Shown: positions 61,512 through 64,000 of the stretch, one piece after another
Layout of the letters: every line of letters begins with the position of its first letter
How positions within the stretch are numbered: the stretch's first letter is position 1
Source: Vibrio gigantis
GTDB lineage: Bacteria > Pseudomonadota > Gammaproteobacteria > Enterobacterales > Vibrionaceae
Direction of reading: 5' to 3'
DNA: 64,000 nt
Assembly: GCF_024347515.1 (NCBI RefSeq)
Contig: NZ_AP025493.1
Coordinates: 1,364,001 to 1,428,000, forward strand
Notes under the pieces: model-generated
Seen by the model: the letters and a program-made list of their open reading frames with translations, nothing else
Databases searched by the model: none
What the model was told of the DNA's origin: nothing
Translations under genes and position numbers: made by a program

Positions 61512-61727
61512 TTAGTGCATACCTGAACGCATTTTGTCGGCAAGAGCAAAGAAGACAAACAGCACGAAACAGACTAAAGCGATACATAGTGAAACTAAGA
61601 TCGTAGTCGCGTCTTTTGAAATCAATGGAACAACGATAGAAGCTAACGCTACCAACATAACAAAGATATGAACGATTCGTCCGGGAATTGGGTTTTTATG
61701 ACAGAATGAAGCCCATAGGTAACGCAT
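61512..61727 (-). CDS. Small two-helix membrane protein
   Basis: About 71 residues from ATG at 61727 (a GTG at 61736 would add three). Two hydrophobic helices (IVHIFVMLVALASIVVPLI and ILVSLCIALVCFVLFVFFA) with a basic N-terminus and short tail. No family recognised and the ribosome binding site is weak. A terminator lies between it and the GNAT gene. Confidence 0.55.
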   Translation of the reverse strand: MRYLWASFCHKNPIPGRIVHIFVMLVALASIVVPLISKDATTILVSLCIALVCFVLFVFFALADKMRSGMH

Positions 61728-61736
61728 TTTTAACAC

Positions 61737-62170
61737 CAGTATAATATTAGTGGGTTTATTCTATTTTCTTAGTGAGTGTTTTGTAAATAATATTTTGTTA
61801 CAGGTTTCTGTAAATATGATCTGAGTCGTTTTAGTATAAAACTGATTAAATAACAGAAGCTTATTGGTATCTTATAGAATGTGTATCATTTTAATGAGAA
61901 TCATAGTATTCCGTATTCTTTGGAATGATAAGTCAAAAATTGTTCGGTTTTTAGTTTCTTGACTGAGGATCTCATTTATTGATTCTTTTATTAAGAAATC
62001 GTTTGCTTATTGCTATTCATCAAAAAAATATTAATCAGATTGAAATTGGCTTTAGATAGGTGATTCGTTTTATTTATCAAATAGAGTTTTCGAATTGAGA
62101 TCGCGGCAATCTTGTCCGCGATTCTGTTTGGTATACTTAATGTTCGTTCGATAAAGGTTATGGAGATGAT
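61737..62170. other. AT-rich intergenic region
   Basis: 434 nt with no credible gene. It includes a partial Fur-box-like stretch TTTAATGAGAATCATAGTA (61890-61908) matching about 13 of 19 consensus positions; no iron-related gene is adjacent. It must hold promoters for the divergent genes on either side. Confidence 0.45.
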
Positions 62171-62431
62171 ATGTCGAAAACCGCGAAGATCATTAATGAA
62201 GATAAACTGGTAAAAAAAGCAGTCGAGGTCGGTTTTAAGATGGCAAAATTACAAGGTTTTGATTTGCCAAATTCATCTCAACCGATAAAAGTTAAAGCTG
62301 TATATTTGTTCTTAGTCGAAGTTAACCAGATCACGCCTTTGCCTGAAAGTAAGTTGGATGGCGCGAACATCAAGAAGCGTTTAGCACTATGGCTTCATAA
62401 AGCATTACCGGACAATGATCCGCTGAAGTGA
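62171..62431 (+). CDS. DUF5062-family small protein
   Basis: An 86-residue, basic, alpha-helical cytosolic protein (KIINEDKLVKKAVEVGFKMAKLQGF, then IKVKAVYLFLVEVNQITPLP and IKKRLALWLHKALP). I recognise it as the DUF5062 type common in vibrios; function unknown. GGAGATG precedes ATG; a strong terminator follows. Confidence 0.78.
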   Translation: MSKTAKIINEDKLVKKAVEVGFKMAKLQGFDLPNSSQPIKVKAVYLFLVEVNQITPLPESKLDGANIKKRLALWLHKALPDNDPLK

Positions 62432-62458
62432 GCTTGTATTACCTCATTTTATATTTGA

Positions 62459-62486
62459 AACCTAGCGACCTTTCGCTAGGTTTTTT
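62459..62486 (+). terminator. Terminator of the DUF5062 gene
   Basis: AACCTAGCGA-CCTT-TCGCTAGGTT followed by TTTT. Confidence 0.88.
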
Positions 62487-62565
62487 GCTTTTGGGAGCAG
62501 TAAAAATAGCCCTAGTACTCCCCAAGCTTAACTTCATTCATATATTCGCCAACCCTGCCTGCCTG

Positions 62566-62591
62566 ACATCAACATCAACATCAACATCAAC
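62566..62591. repeat. ACATCA tandem repeat
   Basis: ACATCA repeated about 4.3 times inside the 379-nt gap 62432-62810; an open frame covering it (62428-62658) lacks protein character. The rest of the gap shows no gene and should hold the promoter of the DUF5993/DsbB pair. Confidence 0.8.
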
Positions 62592-62810
62592 GAACTTCAT
62601 CGGTTTGTTAGGTGCTTTAACGTGCCGGTATGCACTTAGTGCGTGGCTTCAAACTTGACAGCTTGGGCCTTACTTACAACTATTAAGTTGATGATTTTCA
62701 ATTCGTAATCCATAGATTTACCGAAGTTGAATGACTAAGAGCATCGGTGTGGATATTCATTATGACGTTCAATCTGAATGAACAGGATAAATAGAAAGGA
62801 AATACCTCTT

Positions 62811-62966
62811 ATGATGTCTTTACTGTTTTTGTTGTTACTTGTGGCGATGCTATGCGCCTTTTTCGACAAGAAGACTGCTGCTTATGGCTTTTTTGCTAGC
62901 TCAGTGATCCTTGGTTTGTATTGGTTTAACCACCATGCCACCGATCCACTATCAATTTTATTGTAA
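62811..62966 (+). CDS. DUF5993-like small membrane protein
   Basis: A 51-residue membrane protein with two short helices (SLLFLLLLVAMLCAFF and FFASSVILGLYWF) and the ending NHHATDPLSILL. It matches the small DUF5993 type that precedes DsbB-like genes in many bacteria. AAGGAA lies about 9 nt before ATG at 62811; the frame extends upstream to 62778 without support. Stop and the next start are 9 nt apart. Confidence 0.7.
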   Translation: MMSLLFLLLLVAMLCAFFDKKTAAYGFFASSVILGLYWFNHHATDPLSILL

Positions 62967-62975
62967 GGAGTTAAC

Positions 62976-63518
62976 ATGAATCGAAATCAGTTAACTCTCT
63001 TGAATACTCTTGGGCTGCTAGGGATGACAGCTGTGCTGTTGATCGGCTTTATTCTTCAGTTTGCTCTTAACGAGTTGCCTTGCCCGTTATGCTTATTGCA
63101 ACGTATTGGCTTTGTGATGGTCGCGTTTGGCTTCATGTTGAATGTGGTTTATGGGCCTCAATCTCGCCACTATGGTGTTATTCTGATTGGTGCCTTGTAC
63201 GGTGTTGCTACATCGCTAAGGCAGGTCTCCCTTCATGTTATTCCCGGAACTCCTGGTTACGGTAGCCCTATCTTTGGGATGCACTACTACACTTGGGCTT
63301 TTGTGTTGTTCACTGCGACTATATTTGCTGTCTCTGTTATTTTGATACTGACCAATAAGGCAGAGTCTCAAGAACCATACAAAATGAGTAATCTAGGGCG
63401 TATTGCGTGCTTATTGGCAATCGTCGTCGTTGCGCTCAATGCCCTTGCTACGTTCGTTGAGTGTGGACCTTATCAATGCCCTGATAACCCTGTCAGCTAC
63501 TGGCTACTTGAACAATGA
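62976..63518 (+). CDS. DsbB-family disulfide bond formation protein
   Basis: A 180-residue four-helix membrane oxidoreductase that passes electrons from a periplasmic thiol oxidase to quinones. The first redox pair is CPLCLLQRIGF (CxxC after TM1), and CGPYQCPDNP near the C-terminus holds the second Cys pair. The last periplasmic position of the second pair differs from canonical DsbB, pointing to the DsbI/DsbB-paralogue group. The DUF5993 gene upstream is probably its partner; the DsbA-like substrate is not in the window. Confidence 0.85.
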   Translation: MNRNQLTLLNTLGLLGMTAVLLIGFILQFALNELPCPLCLLQRIGFVMVAFGFMLNVVYGPQSRHYGVILIGALYGVATSLRQVSLHVIPGTPGYGSPIFGMHYYTWAFVLFTATIFAVSVILILTNKAESQEPYKMSNLGRIACLLAIVVVALNALATFVECGPYQCPDNPVSYWLLEQ

Positions 63519-63586
63519 GCTAGTTAGCTATGGATTAGTTAATAAATTTAAGCTCTTGAGCTGTGGTTAATCACATTTTCAAAAGA

Positions 63587-63612
63587 AAAGCCACAGCATG
63601 TACTGTGGCTTT
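63587..63612. terminator. Terminator between convergent DsbB-like and symporter genes
   Basis: AAAGCCACAG-CATGTA-CTGTGGCTTT, a perfect 10-bp stem usable in both directions. Confidence 0.82.
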
Positions 63613-63662
63613 GTTGTATGTGCTTTTAATTGTATAAGCGAACTGTTTGATGTGACTTGATG

Positions 63663-64000
63663 CTAAACGACTTGTGCTGGTTCTGTTGGCTTGTGGTTTT
63701 CGCCTTTATTTGAGCCTTCGTTTGTAATGTGGTCGTATTTCTCTGTTAAGTGATCTTGAATCTTTTGGTGATAGGCACCGTTCAGTTTGTAGAAGCGGAA
63801 GTAGATGATTAACGCAATGGCAAAGAAGAAAGCAGGTAGGCCGACCATGATGCATTGCATGCCGAATACTGTTTCAGGGCTTTGCGTTACGTTAGGCACA
63901 TAGTCAACGGCAGTGAGCGCGATACCGATAAAGAAAGCGGCAAATGCCGAGCCTGCTTTTACGACCAAAGTTTGCACGGAGTAGGCGATACTTTCACAAC
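63663..64000 (-). CDS. GPH/MFS-type cation:glycoside symporter, C-terminal part (N-terminus beyond window)
   Basis: The frame is open from the window end to a stop at 63663. About 112 residues of the C-terminus are seen: CESIAYSVQTLVVKAGSAFAAFFIG matches the conserved penultimate-helix region of GPH (melibiose/hexuronide) symporters, followed by a last helix (AFFFAIALIIYFRFYKL) and a charged cytosolic tail. Substrate cannot be judged from this end. No internal start is needed; the gene begins outside the window. Confidence 0.75.
   Translation of the reverse strand, partial: CESIAYSVQTLVVKAGSAFAAFFIGIALTAVDYVPNVTQSPETVFGMQCIMVGLPAFFFAIALIIYFRFYKLNGAYHQKIQDHLTEKYDHITNEGSNKGENHKPTEPAQVV

Noticed and set aside
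62428..62658. 76-codon frame after the DUF5062 gene
   Set aside because: It overlaps the DUF5062 stop, runs through that gene's terminator and encodes the ACATCA repeat as a Ser-Thr run; no protein character.
1..64000. CRISPR arrays, IS elements, integron cassettes or tRNA genes
   Set aside because: I looked for direct-repeat arrays, transposase motifs, terminal inverted repeats and cloverleaf-like stretches and saw none; without a search tool small or degraded ones could be missed.

Overview
The window looks like a chromosomal segment of a marine Vibrio, most likely of the Splendidus clade. The basis is a chromosomal qnr gene resembling QnrS/QnrVS, a betIBA-choXWV choline operon in the vibrio order, a vibriolysin-type M4 protease, a Vibrio-type M28 aminopeptidase, a DUF5062 gene and moderate GC. 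The accessory, catabolic gene content would suit chromosome II, but that is inference. I saw no tRNA, rRNA, CRISPR array, insertion sequence or phage gene.

Layout. (1) 1-3270: a phosphoethanolamine transferase cut by the window edge, a small outer-membrane barrel, an isochorismatase-like hydrolase and a small ATPase. (2) 3394-14624: a catabolic locus with an RpiR/SIS regulator, a PLP deaminase of the D-serine dehydratase-like fold, a D-aminoacylase-type deacylase, RidA, a sodium:solute symporter, KDG kinase, KDPG aldolase, a KdgM-type porin and a secreted GH20 hexosaminidase. Together these fit breakdown of N-acetylglucosaminate, the oxidised end of LPMO-cut chitin: porin, GH20, uptake, deacetylation, deamination to KDG, KDPG, then pyruvate plus glyceraldehyde-3-P. 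(3) 14743-23328: a DctB/DctD-like two-component pair, a sigma54 promoter with three 18-bp upstream sites, a TAXI-type TRAP transporter and L-2-hydroxyglutarate oxidase. (4) 23483-27552: two secreted peptidases, M28 and M4, both with PPC-type C-terminal domains. (5) 28110-31959: a small lipoprotein, an RstAB-like two-component system and a divergent lipoprotein whose ribosome binding site lies inside a perfect hairpin.

(6) 32276-40965: a diaminopropionate ammonia-lyase-like enzyme, an Lrp/AsnC regulator, an Asp/Glu-racemase/EutA-like protein, an M20 amidohydrolase, a DctPQM TRAP transporter and an M24 hydrolase. The set parallels ectoine/hydroxyectoine utilisation clusters without matching them, so it may be a related but undescribed pathway. 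(7) 41205-43355: a LruC-domain protein with a glycine-rich lipoprotein. (8) 43772-50979: choline uptake and oxidation to glycine betaine. (9) 51343-59835: a MarR regulator, a coniferyl-aldehyde-type dehydrogenase, a membrane protein, an iron alcohol dehydrogenase, a tiny hydrophobic ORF, a Sel1 protein, a Ser-type sulfatase with an unusual S-S-V-T-R site, its radical-SAM maturase and a NemR-like TetR regulator. An identical 18-bp operator precedes both dehydrogenase genes and a diverged copy precedes the regulator.

(10) 60156-64000: a chromosomal qnr, a GNAT acetyltransferase, small hypothetical proteins, a DUF5993/DsbB-like pair and the C-terminal part of a GPH/MFS symporter cut by the window end. 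Several transporter operons carry hairpins without T-runs between the binding-protein and permease genes, which suggests unequal expression within operons.
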